In this document: positions 1 through 6,159 of the stretch, one piece after another
Layout of the letters: every line of letters starts with the position of its first letter
Numbering within the stretch: position 1 is the first letter of the stretch
NCBI GenBank assembly: GCA_903912435.1
Contig: CAIWHI010000912.1
Coordinates: forward strand, 1 to 7,635
Source of the DNA: an uncultured Bacteroidota bacterium
Lineage (GTDB): Bacteria; Bacteroidota; Bacteroidia; Chitinophagales; Chitinophagaceae
Length of the DNA: 7,635 bases
Direction of reading: 5' to 3'
Translations under genes and position numbers: made by a program
The notes under the pieces: model-generated
Database searches by the model: none
Told to the model about the DNA's origin: nothing
Seen by the model: the letters and a program-made list of their open reading frames with translations, nothing else

Positions 1-1281
1 CCATACATTGATATTTGGATTATCTTCTAATTTCTTACCTAATAACTCAGCATATTTAGTTGGGTGTAAGGGAAGGAATACACGGCCAAAGCAGGCAGAG
101 AAGGTAGTTTGCGGTTCAGTAACGCCAACCTCTGTACCAGCCACCTTAGCGGTATAACCACTAATGAAGTGGTACATAGCCTGCGATTTGGTCAATTTTG
201 AAATTGGAGGTAAAATACCGAATGCATCGCAGGTAAGGAAGAATACATTTTGTGGCTGACCACCATATGATGGTTCCTTAGCGTTCTCAATAAAATCGAT
301 TGGATATGCAGCACGTGTATTTTCTGTAATGCTCGCATCAGTATAATCAACGTTATTAGTACCTGCATGGAACTTAATATTCTCCAACAAAGCACCTGGC
401 TTGATAGCTGCGAAAATCTGTGGCTCTTTTTCAGCACTCAGATCAATACATTTTGCATAGCAACCACCTTCGAAATTGAATACAGATTGGTCAGCCCATC
501 CATGCTCATCATCACCTATCAAAGCACGCTCAGGGTCAGCACTCAATGTAGTTTTACCAGTACCGCTCAATCCAAAGAACAAAGCCACATCACCATCTTT
601 ACCTTCGTTAGCAGAGCAATGCATACTCAATACTTTGTGGTTATGAGGCAACAGAAAGTTAAGTACACCAAAGATGCCTTTCTTCATTTCTCCGGTATAA
701 GCCGAACCACCAATTAAAATAACTTTACGTGTAAAGTTCACAATGGTAAAATTGCCCTGGCGGGTACCATCTACAGCTGGGTCAGCAAGGAAACCAGGTG
801 CTTGCAGAATCAACCAATCATGATTTTGTGCAGCAATTTCAGCATCAGTAGGACGAAGGAACAAATCATTACAAAACAGGTTAGCCCAAGGAGTTTCATT
901 TATTACCCTTATGTTCAGGCGATAAGTAGGATCGGCACATGCATAAGAATCACGAACCCATACTTCCTTACCATCAAGATACTTACATATTTTATTGTAA
1001 AGATTATCAAAAGCTTCAGGAGAAATTGGGATGTTGACATCTCCCCAATCCACACTATCCTGTGTTATTGCATCCTTAACAGTAAATTTATCTTTTGGAG
1101 AACGTCCGGTAAACTTTCCAGTACTTACACAAAGAGCGCCAGTATCATTTAAAACACCCTGTCCTAAATCAAGGGTTGATTTTACTAAATCACTGGCCGA
1201 AAGGTTCCAATGAGCAACAGATACATTAATACCAAGGTCAGATAGATTTACTGACGGATTTTTCTTTCCAAATTCTTGCAT
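1..1281 (-). CDS. pckA: Phosphoenolpyruvate carboxykinase (ATP), C-terminus cut by window edge
   Basis: This enzyme converts oxaloacetate and ATP to phosphoenolpyruvate, CO2 and ADP in the cytoplasm, the entry step of gluconeogenesis. The 427 visible residues run from the Met at 1281 in one open frame to the left edge; family members have about 530-540 residues, so roughly the last 110 are outside. Family landmarks are all present: FTGRSPKDKF (R60), GGSAYTGEMKKG (Y195, K200/K201), MHCSAN (H221), the P-loop GLSGTGKTT (K243, residues 237-245), the metal-binding LIGDDEHGW (D257/D258) and NTRAAYP (R323). These match the substrate, metal and nucleotide ligands known from the E. coli enzyme, so it should be active. 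The start is supported by a Bacteroidota-type -7 element 34 bases upstream. It is divergent from nothing nearby; the next gene upstream on this strand ends 246 bases away, so it is probably transcribed alone. Confidence 0.97.
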   Translation of the reverse strand, partial: MQEFGKKNPSVNLSDLGINVSVAHWNLSASDLVKSTLDLGQGVLNDTGALCVSTGKFTGRSPKDKFTVKDAITQDSVDWGDVNIPISPEAFDNLYNKICKYLDGKEVWVRDSYACADPTYRLNIRVINETPWANLFCNDLFLRPTDAEIAAQNHDWLILQAPGFLADPAVDGTRQGNFTIVNFTRKVILIGGSAYTGEMKKGIFGVLNFLLPHNHKVLSMHCSANEGKDGDVALFFGLSGTGKTTLSADPERALIGDDEHGWADQSVFNFEGGCYAKCIDLSAEKEPQIFAAIKPGALLENIKFHAGTNNVDYTDASITENTRAAYPIDFIENAKEPSYGGQPQNVFFLTCDAFGILPPISKLTKSQAMYHFISGYTAKVAGTEVGVTEPQTTFSACFGRVFLPLHPTKYAELLGKKLEDNPNINVW

Positions 1282-1315
1282 ACGTTATCTTTTTATGAAA
1301 TAAAACTAAAAGTGG

Positions 1316-1323
1316 CAAAATTA
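1316..1323 (-). promoter_or_regulatory. Candidate Bacteroidota -7 element for pckA
   Basis: Read on the minus strand the site is TAATTTTG, an exact match to TAnnTTTG, 34 bases before the pckA start codon. A TTTACA lies 17 bases further upstream and may serve as a weak -33 region; there is no perfect TTG at the usual 19-21 base spacing. Position and orientation fit, but no transcript data are available. Confidence 0.55.
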
Positions 1324-1527
1324 GAACATTAAGTTGTAAATAGGAGATTAAATTTTGCAAATGAATAGGTAATGAGGCCTGTAAAATGGCATTTCTGACC
1401 AAAATCAGTTAATGCATTTCGGTAATTTCTAATTCGTAAGTAACATTAATTTTCTTCGATATTTAACTTACAACAGCCCTTCGAATAACCCTCTGAACAA
1501 AAACGAGATTAAATCAATCGTGCAATA

Positions 1528-2439
1528 CTATTTATCCTGGGTGTTAGGGGTACTTGGGTCAGATGGAGCCTCTCCATCCTTAAGAATTGTAATCGGTATA
1601 ATATCACGGATATAATTCCAGGTTTCATTATCCCATTTAAGAGCATCATACTGTCCACTGGGTACATAGGTATACTTTCTATGAGGGTCATTAACCTGCG
1701 AAACCAACTTATCAAATATCACTACTTTCTTTTCGTTATCCCAATTCAGTGATGCCTGAACTTCTTTTTTATATTCAATCACGAAGCGGTTTACTCTTTG
1801 ACGTGGAAAATTGGTAGAGGCAACACCAAATATTGGTGCACCAAAACGCACACCATGATCATCAAGCAACATTGGGTCAATAACCTTTTTATTACTGATA
1901 GGGCTGGATGAATTAAATGTAAATAAATTATGTAATTTCTTCCCCTGCCATTCTACCGTCATGATTCGGTAAATGATACCACCATACCATTTACCATTCG
2001 TAAGTATACTATCTTCTACTCCCTTGCCGGTCTGCTCTGTATAATCGAAAAAAGGAATCAATTTCAGCTTTTCTGCTGGCATCTGTAAGGCCCCGTAATA
2101 ACGCTTATTAATTTTTGAAGGGGTAATTTCCCAATTAAAAATCCTGAAAGTACCATCATCCGAAGCAATAATATTGATCGTTTTACCTAAAGAATCAAAT
2201 GGATAATAATAAGAGTTAGGGATTTTTAATGCACGTACCAATTGCTTTACAAAACGTTCGGCATATTCTATTCTTGTATCTGGGATAAATGCATCATACA
2301 TACTATCGGCAGTAGTCACAAGTGAGTCTTCCATTATCCTGAATTTATCCATATTCTGAGGTGTTATCTGGGAATAAGTTAAACCACAAATGGAAAGCAT
2401 AAATACAGAAAACAAAAATGCAAAAAATCTATTCATCAT
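1528..2439 (-). CDS. Exported protein of unknown function (303 aa)
   Basis: I do not recognise the family. The N-terminus (MMNRFFAFLFSVFMLSICG, then LTYSQ) is a classic signal peptide with a short basic start, a hydrophobic core and a likely signal peptidase I cut after Ser23, leaving Gln24 first, as is common in Bacteroidota exports. Cys18 is in LSIC, a poor lipobox, so a lipoprotein is less likely. The mature part has no further membrane helix; it shows many alternating hydrophobic, beta-like stretches rich in Trp and Tyr (for example IASDDGTFRIFNWEIT near residues 91-106) and ends in a Pro/Ser/Thr-rich tail. There are two tandem Met codons at the start; an in-frame TGA immediately upstream excludes a longer protein. 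A periplasmic or outer-membrane-associated role is an inference from the signal peptide alone. Confidence 0.85.
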   Translation of the reverse strand: MMNRFFAFLFSVFMLSICGLTYSQITPQNMDKFRIMEDSLVTTADSMYDAFIPDTRIEYAERFVKQLVRALKIPNSYYYPFDSLGKTINIIASDDGTFRIFNWEITPSKINKRYYGALQMPAEKLKLIPFFDYTEQTGKGVEDSILTNGKWYGGIIYRIMTVEWQGKKLHNLFTFNSSSPISNKKVIDPMLLDDHGVRFGAPIFGVASTNFPRQRVNRFVIEYKKEVQASLNWDNEKKVVIFDKLVSQVNDPHRKYTYVPSGQYDALKWDNETWNYIRDIIPITILKDGEAPSDPSTPNTQDK

Positions 2440-2458
2440 TCAGGACATTTTGAATAAC

Positions 2459-2466
2459 CAAACGTA
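2459..2466 (-). promoter_or_regulatory. Candidate -7 element for the 303-aa exported protein
   Basis: On the minus strand the site reads TACGTTTG, an exact TAnnTTTG, 19 bases before the start codon. No clear TTG lies at the expected distance upstream, so only the -7 half is supported. Confidence 0.4.
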
Positions 2467-2635
2467 AACATTTTTTTGATAAAGATACACTAAAATGAAC
2501 TTTTTTGTAAAATGCCAAACTTTTTGGTTCTAACTAACGAAAATCGGCCTTAATAATTAGTTTGGGATACTAAATTTATAAGCCAAAGTACTCATGCTTA
2601 TTTAATCACATGTTAGCAATAAAACGCCCTGACTT

Positions 2636-2665
2636 TTGACATAACCAAATTACTTTCTACTTTTG
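2636..2665 (+). promoter_or_regulatory. Bacteroidota-type promoter for the Fe-S membrane protein
   Basis: TTG at 2636-2638 is followed by exactly 19 bases and then TACTTTTG at 2658-2665, a perfect TTG-N19-TAnnTTTG arrangement. The -7 element ends 16 bases before the ATG at 2682, so the 5' leader would be only about 10 bases. Both halves are embedded in copies of the same 9-mer, ACTTTTGAC (2632-2640 and 2659-2667), which also links the site to the heptad tracts found further downstream. Confidence 0.65.
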
Positions 2666-2681
2666 ACTTAAATTAGCTTGC

Positions 2682-4001
2682 ATGATACATGTAGCACAAC
2701 AGATAGTATTTATTATTTTAGCCGGTGCGGCAGTATATTTCTTTGCCAAAAAGGTAGCAGAACTTCGTCGCAATATATTCCTTGGCAGGCCTGAAGACCT
2801 TAGCGACAATAAGGAACAAAGGTGGAAAAACATGTTACTACTGGCTATGGGCCAAAAGAAAATGTTTAAAAAGCCAATTCCGGCACTGCTACATCTGGCC
2901 GTTTATGCGGGATTTATCATCATCAACATTGAAATACTGGAAATATTCCTCGATGGTATTTTGGGTGTTCACCGTCTTTTTGCTCCTATGCTGGGCCCTG
3001 TTTATGCCTTCCTTATTGGGTTTTTCGAAATACTGGCATCAGCAGTATTGATAGGTTGCGTAATATTCCTATTGCGTAGAAATGTCTTGAAAATCCGCCG
3101 CCTGAATCTGGCTGAACTCAATGGATGGCCTAAAAACGATGCCAACATTATTCTGATTACCGAGGTAGTATTAATGAGCCTGTTCCTCATAATGAATACT
3201 GCCGACCAGGCACTACAAGCACGTGGAGCAGCACATTACACTTTAACAGAACATTTCTGGATTACCAGCAATTTTTCAGGTTGGTTAACCAATGCATCTA
3301 GTCATATGTTAATTCTAATAGAGCGTGGTTGCTGGTGGTTGCATATTATCGGGGTTTTCCTTTTCCTCAACTACCTACCCTACTCCAAGCACATGCACGT
3401 TATACTTGCTTTCCCGAATGCCTACTACAGCAAACTGACTCCACAAGGCGAAGTAAAAAATATGCCTGAAATTCAGAAGGAGGTGCTTTATATGATGGAG
3501 CCCGACAAGGCACCTGCTACTACTGAAGCCCCTGCTGAACAAAAATTATTTGGGGCAAAAGACGTAATGGATCTAAGCTGGAAAAACCTTTTGGATGCCT
3601 ATTCATGTACCGAGTGCGGAAGGTGTACCGATGTATGTCCTGCAAATAACACCGGCAAAAAGCTTTCACCCCGTAAAATAATGATGGACACCCGCGACCG
3701 TTGTGAGGAAGTAGGTAAGAACATAAATCTGAATAAAGAGTTTAAAGATGATGGCAAATCTTTGATGAATGACTATATCACCGTTGAGGAATTGAGGGCT
3801 TGTACTACTTGCCAGGCATGCGTAGAAGCCTGCCCGGTAACCATCGACCCATTATCTATCATCATGCAGATGCGCCGCAACCTGATTATGGACGATAGTA
3901 ATGCTCCCCAGGAATGGAATATGATGTTCGGCAATATTGAAAACAATATGGCCCCATGGAAATTCAGCACCGATGATAGGGATGCGTGGGTTACTAATTA
4001 A
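2682..4001 (+). CDS. Membrane-anchored 4Fe-4S dicluster protein, HdrC/DsrM-like electron-transfer subunit
   Basis: The protein has 439 residues. The N-terminal 240 residues hold about five hydrophobic segments (near 5-22, 66-90, 105-131, 155-172 and 217-233), a NarI/DsrM-like layout; H71 and H221 lie inside helices and could bind heme b, which is inferred, not shown. A linker rich in Ala/Pro/Glu (about 274-288) leads to a soluble domain with two complete ferredoxin-type cluster motifs: CTECGRCTDVCP (C309, C312, C315, C319) and CTTCQACVEACP (C374, C377, C380, C384). Such dicluster domains pass electrons between a quinone-facing membrane part and an HdrB-like partner, here most likely the product of the gene at 4704. 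Known relatives by architecture are HdrE/HdrC, DsrM, GlpC and the DUF224 ETF:menaquinone oxidoreductases. The exact substrate cannot be read from the sequence. In this window the partner gene is separated by hicAB. Confidence 0.88.
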   Translation: MIHVAQQIVFIILAGAAVYFFAKKVAELRRNIFLGRPEDLSDNKEQRWKNMLLLAMGQKKMFKKPIPALLHLAVYAGFIIINIEILEIFLDGILGVHRLFAPMLGPVYAFLIGFFEILASAVLIGCVIFLLRRNVLKIRRLNLAELNGWPKNDANIILITEVVLMSLFLIMNTADQALQARGAAHYTLTEHFWITSNFSGWLTNASSHMLILIERGCWWLHIIGVFLFLNYLPYSKHMHVILAFPNAYYSKLTPQGEVKNMPEIQKEVLYMMEPDKAPATTEAPAEQKLFGAKDVMDLSWKNLLDAYSCTECGRCTDVCPANNTGKKLSPRKIMMDTRDRCEEVGKNINLNKEFKDDGKSLMNDYITVEELRACTTCQACVEACPVTIDPLSIIMQMRRNLIMDDSNAPQEWNMMFGNIENNMAPWKFSTDDRDAWVTN

Positions 4002-4020
4002 AAAGGTAAAGGTTAAAACG
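3996..4020 (+). repeat. Degenerate heptad tract, left arm of an inverted repeat around hicAB
   Basis: This A-rich stretch overlaps the stop codon of the Fe-S membrane gene and contains GGTAAAG followed by GTTAAAACG. Its reverse complement matches 4666-4690 at 21 of 25 positions, including a perfect 9-base core (GTTAAAACG at 4012-4020 against CGTTTTAAC at 4666-4674). The A/T bias makes part of the outer match cheap, so only the core and heptad phase carry weight. Confidence 0.5.
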
Positions 4021-4057
4021 TAATTTATAAAACTCCAAATGGATTAAAAAATAGCTG

Positions 4058-4324
4058 ATGGGGAAATTTGATAAGCTATTGACCAAATTGCTTTTAGGGA
4101 ATTCCGATAAGAACTTCGCCTTCAATGATTTAGTTAAAATACTATTATCACTTAGCTTTAAAATGAGGGTAAACGGTAGCCATCATATTTTTACAAATGA
4201 GAGAATAATTGAAATCATCAACATTCAGCCGAACAACAATATAGCAAAGCCATATCAATTAAAACAGGTTAGGGAATTAATCGTAAAATATAAACTCTGG
4301 CAAGATGGAGCAGAATCTAAATAA
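4058..4324 (+). CDS. hicA: HicA-family mRNA-interferase toxin
   Basis: HicA toxins are small dsRNA-binding-fold ribonucleases that cleave mRNA and stop translation until bound by HicB. This 88-residue protein has the family layout: FNDLVKILLSLSF (about 22-34), the catalytic motif GSHHIFT with the expected active-site His42, and a C-terminal PYQLKQVRELIVKYKL helix (65-80). The N-terminal KLLTKLLLGNSDKN stretch is typical of the variant in which the toxin gene precedes a very short HicB, and it supports the Met at 4058; the only close upstream ATG (4039) meets a stop after two codons. The last 20 bases overlap hicB, so the two are translated together. No TAnnTTTG promoter is visible just upstream; it may be read from the Fe-S gene's promoter or use a site I cannot recognise. 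The gene looks more A/T-rich than the Fe-S genes around it, which fits acquisition. Confidence 0.9.
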   Translation: MGKFDKLLTKLLLGNSDKNFAFNDLVKILLSLSFKMRVNGSHHIFTNERIIEIINIQPNNNIAKPYQLKQVRELIVKYKLWQDGAESK

Positions 4325-4526
4325 ATATGAGGTAATTATTTACTGGAGCGAGGCGGATATATCTTTTATTGCAGAAGTTCCAGAATTACCAGGGTGCATG
4401 GCAGATGGTGAATCATACAATGATGCCATAACTAATGTTCAAATAGTAATGGGAGAATGGATTGAAACAGCAAAATCACTAGGCAGGACAATTCCAGATG
4501 CAAAAGGAAAATTGATGTATGCTTAA
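4305..4526 (+). CDS. hicB: HicB-family antitoxin, short form without DNA-binding domain
   Basis: HicB binds and blocks HicA. The 73-residue product carries the partly degraded RNase H-like fold signature: YEVIIYWSEADISFIAEVPE, then LPGCMADGESYNDAITN and EWIETAKSLGRTIP. Many HicB proteins continue into a helix-turn-helix or ribbon-helix-helix domain that represses their own operon; this one ends right after the core domain (GKLMYA), so self-repression through a domain of its own is not expected. The ATG at 4305 overlaps the end of hicA by 20 bases in a different frame, and the next ATG (4327) is out of frame and closes at once. Gene order is toxin then antitoxin, normal for HicAB. A free-standing solitary HicB is unlikely given the intact neighbour. 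Confidence 0.92.
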   Translation: MEQNLNKYEVIIYWSEADISFIAEVPELPGCMADGESYNDAITNVQIVMGEWIETAKSLGRTIPDAKGKLMYA

Positions 4527-4667
4527 TAATAATAACTGAATCAACAAAAATCAATTTTCAATCTTTCATAAATTCTTTCAATGCAATTTACTGTATTAGA
4601 TATATCATCAAAAACCAGGAATTCTATTTTGTAAAACAATCTGCATCCAATCACCCCACGAACCCCG

Positions 4668-4697
4668 TTTTAACTTTTAACTTTTGACTTTTAACTT
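4668..4697 (+). repeat. Four tandem heptads [TTTTRAC]4 directly before the CCG-domain gene
   Basis: Four exact 7-base units follow one another: TTTTAAC, TTTTAAC, TTTTGAC, TTTTAAC (4668-4695), then TTCATATC and the ATG at 4704. Short tandem heptads of this sort resemble the short tandemly repeated repetitive sequences known in some bacterial genomes. The tract occupies the place of the leader and ribosome-binding region, so it is likely transcribed or contributes promoter-like bases (TAACTTTTG is one base longer than TAnnTTTG). Confidence 0.85.
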
Positions 4698-4703
4698 CAT
4701 ATC

Positions 4704-5480
4704 ATGCCAGTAAAATCAATGTCGGAATATGCCGCAAATGGCGAGAATCCTGAAATTCTGTTTTGGGTAGGTTGTGCAGGGAGTTTCGACCAGCGCGCCC
4801 AAAAGATTACCAGGGCATTCACTCAAATATTAGATAAGGTAGAAATAAAATACGCCATACTTGGCAAAGAAGAAATGTGCACCGGCGACCCTGCCCGTAG
4901 GGCGGGCAATGAATTCCTGTTCCAGATGATGGCCTACAACAATATTAATATCATGAATGGGTATGGCATTAAAAAAGTTGTAACCATTTGCCCACATTGC
5001 TTTAATATCTTCAAAAATGAATACCCTACCCTGGGTGGAAATTATGAGGTTATGCACCATACTACATTCTTGCAACAATTGATAAATGAGGGGAAGATTA
5101 AATTGAAGGATGGCGGTGTATTCAAAGGCCAAAAAATAACTTATCACGATAGTTGCTACCTGGGTCGTGGTAATAACATATATGAAGCTCCAAGAGAAGT
5201 CCTTCAGGCATTCGACTCTGAGCTGATCGAAATGAAACGCTGCAAAAGCAACGGTATGTGTTGTGGTGCTGGTGGAGCCCAAATGTTCAAAGAAGAAGAA
5301 AAAGGCACCGACAGAATCAATTTCGAGCGCACCAATCAAGCTTTAGAAACCGGCGCAACAGTTATTGCTTCCAACTGTCCTTTCTGTATGACCATGCTTA
5401 CGGATGGCGTAAAGAACAAGGAAAAAGAAGATTCGGTTAAAGTGCTGGATATTGCTGAAATGGTGGCGATGTCTATTTAA
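4704..5480 (+). CDS. HdrB-like protein with two cysteine-rich (CCG) domains
   Basis: This 258-residue soluble protein has two copies of the CCG (DUF224-type) cysteine-rich domain. Domain 1 has C24 (FWVGCAGS), C59 (EEMCTGDPARRAGNE) and C96/C99 (TICPHCFN); the usual CC pair is a single Cys here. Domain 2 is complete: C151 (YHDSCYLGR), C186/C187 (MCCGAGG) and C225/C228 (NCPFC). In HdrB such full motifs bind noncubane [4Fe-4S] clusters at the catalytic site; similar domains occur in GlpC, LutA, DsrK and ETF:menaquinone oxidoreductases. It has no membrane helix, so it should dock on the membrane dicluster protein encoded at 2682-4001, from which it is separated by 702 bases with hicAB. The substrate is not determined by sequence; an ETF- or thiol/disulfide-linked reaction is an inference. 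The Met at 4704 gives a typical N-terminus with the first Cys soon after. Confidence 0.9.
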   Translation: MPVKSMSEYAANGENPEILFWVGCAGSFDQRAQKITRAFTQILDKVEIKYAILGKEEMCTGDPARRAGNEFLFQMMAYNNINIMNGYGIKKVVTICPHCFNIFKNEYPTLGGNYEVMHHTTFLQQLINEGKIKLKDGGVFKGQKITYHDSCYLGRGNNIYEAPREVLQAFDSELIEMKRCKSNGMCCGAGGAQMFKEEEKGTDRINFERTNQALETGATVIASNCPFCMTMLTDGVKNKEKEDSVKVLDIAEMVAMSI

Positions 5481-5517
5481 AATTCAAAAGTAAAAATTCA
5501 AAAGTAAAAAAAGTCCT
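5480..5517 (+). repeat. Composite heptad repeat, copy A, after the CCG gene
   Basis: Two exact copies of a 14-mer (AAATTCAAAAGTAA, 5480-5493 and 5494-5507) are followed by a run of A and GTCCT. The element begins on the last base of the preceding stop codon. It matches copy B at 5959-5995 apart from two substitutions and a one-base length difference, and looser similarity continues for another 15 or so bases. Confidence 0.85.
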
Positions 5518-5589
5518 CTTGCTTATTACTTCATTGCTTGAAGGCCAATAATTGCTCTTTAGTAGTAGTTTCATGCAAATCAACTAAAA

Positions 5590-5952
5590 ATGAAAAATAA
5601 AACCCTTGTCTTAGGCGCGTCAGAAAACCCCGCCCGTTACAGTAATATGGCTATACTCAGGTTGGTAGGCCATAAGCATGAGGTAATAGGTGTAGCAAAT
5701 AAATCGGGAAAGGTTAATGATGTTATCATTCACAATTCCCCTGTGAGTTCAGATGAAGTAGACACAGTTACGCTTTACCTAAATCCTCAAAACCAGGCTC
5801 CATACTACGATTATATTCTTTCCCTCAAACCAAGAAGAATCATTTTCAATCCCGGTACCGAAAATGAGGAACTGGAAGACTTGGCCACCAAAAATGGCAT
5901 TAAAGTTCAGGAAGCCTGTACGCTGGTATTGTTGGGTACAGGGCAATATTGA
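5590..5952 (+). CDS. Small CoA-binding (CoA_binding_2, YccU-like) Rossmann protein
   Basis: The 120-residue protein is a single Rossmann-type CoA-binding domain, close to full length for the stand-alone family. It opens with a beta strand and nucleotide loop, TLVLGASENPARYSNMAI (5-22), continues with PVSSDEVDTVTLYLNP (51-66) and ends with the family's IIFNPGTENEELEDLA (84-99) and VQEACTLVLLGTG (106-118). Related domains bind CoA in succinyl-CoA synthetases and acyl-CoA ligases, but the free-standing proteins have no established reaction. It follows the CCG gene by 109 bases on the same strand and may be co-transcribed. Its closeness to an ETF/quinone-type Fe-S complex hints at acyl-CoA metabolism, which is an inference. 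I see no good promoter in the gap before it. Confidence 0.9.
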   Translation: MKNKTLVLGASENPARYSNMAILRLVGHKHEVIGVANKSGKVNDVIIHNSPVSSDEVDTVTLYLNPQNQAPYYDYILSLKPRRIIFNPGTENEELEDLATKNGIKVQEACTLVLLGTGQY

Positions 5953-5958
5953 GTTTAT

Positions 5959-5995
5959 AAATTCAAAAGTTAAAATTCAAAAGTTAAAAAGTCCT
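5959..5995 (+). repeat. Composite heptad repeat, copy B, after the CoA-binding gene
   Basis: Two exact copies of AAATTCAAAAGTTA (5959-5972 and 5973-5986) are followed by AAAAGTCCT. The element starts seven bases after the stop codon, in the same orientation and relative place as copy A. The segment 5967-5989 is complementary to 4675-4697 at 22 of 23 positions. Confidence 0.85.
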
Positions 5996-6048
5996 TTACT
6001 TACTAATTCACAGGTTGACATATAATTTAGAAAAACAAAATTCAATTC

Positions 6049-6086
6049 ACAACTTTTATAGTTGTTTTAGAGGTTTATACCCCTAA
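6049..6086. promoter_or_regulatory. Two adjacent dyads in the leader region of tryptophan dioxygenase
   Basis: ACAACT (6049-6054), a 5-base loop and AGTTGT (6060-6065) form a perfect 6-base dyad; immediately after, TTAGAGG (6067-6073), a 6-base loop and CCCCTAA (6080-6086) form a second with one mismatch. They lie about 75-110 bases before the dioxygenase start and could be operator sites or mRNA hairpins. The lengths are modest, so chance is a real alternative. No clean TAnnTTTG promoter is seen between them and the gene; the closest is TTAATTTG just before the start. Confidence 0.3.
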
Positions 6087-6159
6087 CTATCTTGACACTC
6101 GATTATCAGTCTATCAGAAACAATCTGTAAAATTGAAAAATAAACATTAATTTGTCCAC

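Noticed and set aside
367..1152. Plus-strand open frames (367-717, 802-1152) opposite the left part of the window
   Set aside because: They are antisense to pckA, whose full set of catalytic motifs is in the minus frame; the plus-strand translations have no recognisable domain.
1499..1520. Possible minus-strand terminator after the exported-protein gene
   Set aside because: Only a 4-base stem (GATT/AATC) precedes a short T run; too weak to call.
2515..2527. CCAAA-CTT-TTTGG dyad in the divergent intergenic region
   Set aside because: A 5-base A/T-rich dyad is expected by chance and it is not placed close to either candidate -7 element.
4668..4695. Heptad tract as a CRISPR array
   Set aside because: Units are 7 bases, directly adjacent and have no spacers; this is a short tandem repeat.
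4830..5339. A 169-residue minus-strand open frame
   Set aside because: It is the antisense shadow of the CCG-domain gene; its composition simply mirrors the Cys and acidic codons of the real protein.
6015..6026. TTGACA directly followed by TATAAT upstream of the dioxygenase
   Set aside because: The two hexamers abut with no spacer, so they cannot act as a -35/-10 pair, and Bacteroidota use a different promoter consensus.
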